Part shown: positions 63,755 through 64,000 of the stretch, piece by piece
How the letters are laid out: each line of letters opens with the position of its first letter
Numbering within the stretch: position 1 is the first letter of the stretch
Source: Membranipora membranacea
Taxonomy: Eukaryota > Bryozoa > Gymnolaemata > Cheilostomatida > Membraniporidae
Assembly (NCBI GenBank): GCA_914767715.1
Contig: OU612068.1
Coordinates: 29,698,001 to 29,762,000 of the forward strand
DNA length: 64,000 nucleotides
Reading direction: 5' to 3'
Program-made: the position numbers and the translations under genes
Notes under the pieces: model-generated
Databases searched by the model: none
What the model saw: the letters and a program-made list of their open reading frames with translations, nothing else
Told to the model about the DNA's origin: nothing

Positions 63755-64000
63755 GTTAGTCTTCTCAGTGTATACTACAGGCCTGTCCATCCTCCCTGTC
63801 TGATAAAGTGACGCACACACGATGTGCAGTGATAATTCTGACATAAGCAGACAGGTGGTATGTTCTATTCTAGAACTTACTCTTTGTTTTGTTTGTTGAA
63901 TAGTTAGGCCTGCCATGTAAAAGTAAACTAACTGATTATTTTCAGCTCAGTTATTACAGACACTAATTCCCTGTATTTGACTGACATTAACAGGACTGGT

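Overview
The window is nuclear DNA of an intron-rich, AT-rich invertebrate animal. Small exons with GT-AG introns, a non-LTR retrotransposon, tRNA-derived SINE-like copies and several inverted-repeat elements all point that way. I cannot fix the phylum from the sequence alone.

The dominant feature is a minus-strand gene from about 51.3 kb down past the left part of the window. I reconstructed 69 phase-checked exons, about 13.2 kb of coding sequence or 4,400 codons. It encodes a very large secreted or surface protein: a signal peptide, about 30 complete Calx-beta domains, a laminin-G/pentraxin-like module, a PAN/apple-like cysteine module and an EPTP/EAR propeller. This is the order of the adhesion GPCR ADGRV1 (VLGR1/GPR98). 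Only the extracellular part is here; the GAIN and seven-helix parts must lie beyond position 1. All three non-Calx modules appear to be inserted in the same loop of a Calx-beta domain.

A 3.6-kb intron of that gene holds a separate three-exon gene on the plus strand (29.0-30.9 kb). It has its own TATA box and encodes a secreted coiled-coil plus C-type-lectin-like protein. To the right, on the plus strand and divergent from ADGRV1, are the first four coding exons (58.0-63.75 kb) of an LMBR1/LMBR1L-family multi-pass membrane receptor, which continues past the window.

The 6.7 kb between the two divergent genes is transposon-rich. A 3.8-kb DNA transposon (53508-57316) has 381-bp terminal inverted repeats and an 8-bp target duplication. 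It carries a spliced gene with a Ulp1-type cysteine-peptidase motif and a C-terminal PHD finger, but no transposase I can recognise. A 245-bp MITE lies beside it, and the two insertions bracket an orphan open reading frame.

Other repeats: a degenerate non-LTR retrotransposon at 1-2290; two SINE-like copies; two copies each of two MITE families; a very short palindromic element found twice with flanking direct repeats; a 141-bp tandem array; several minisatellites, one of which multiplies a 5' splice-site-like sequence.
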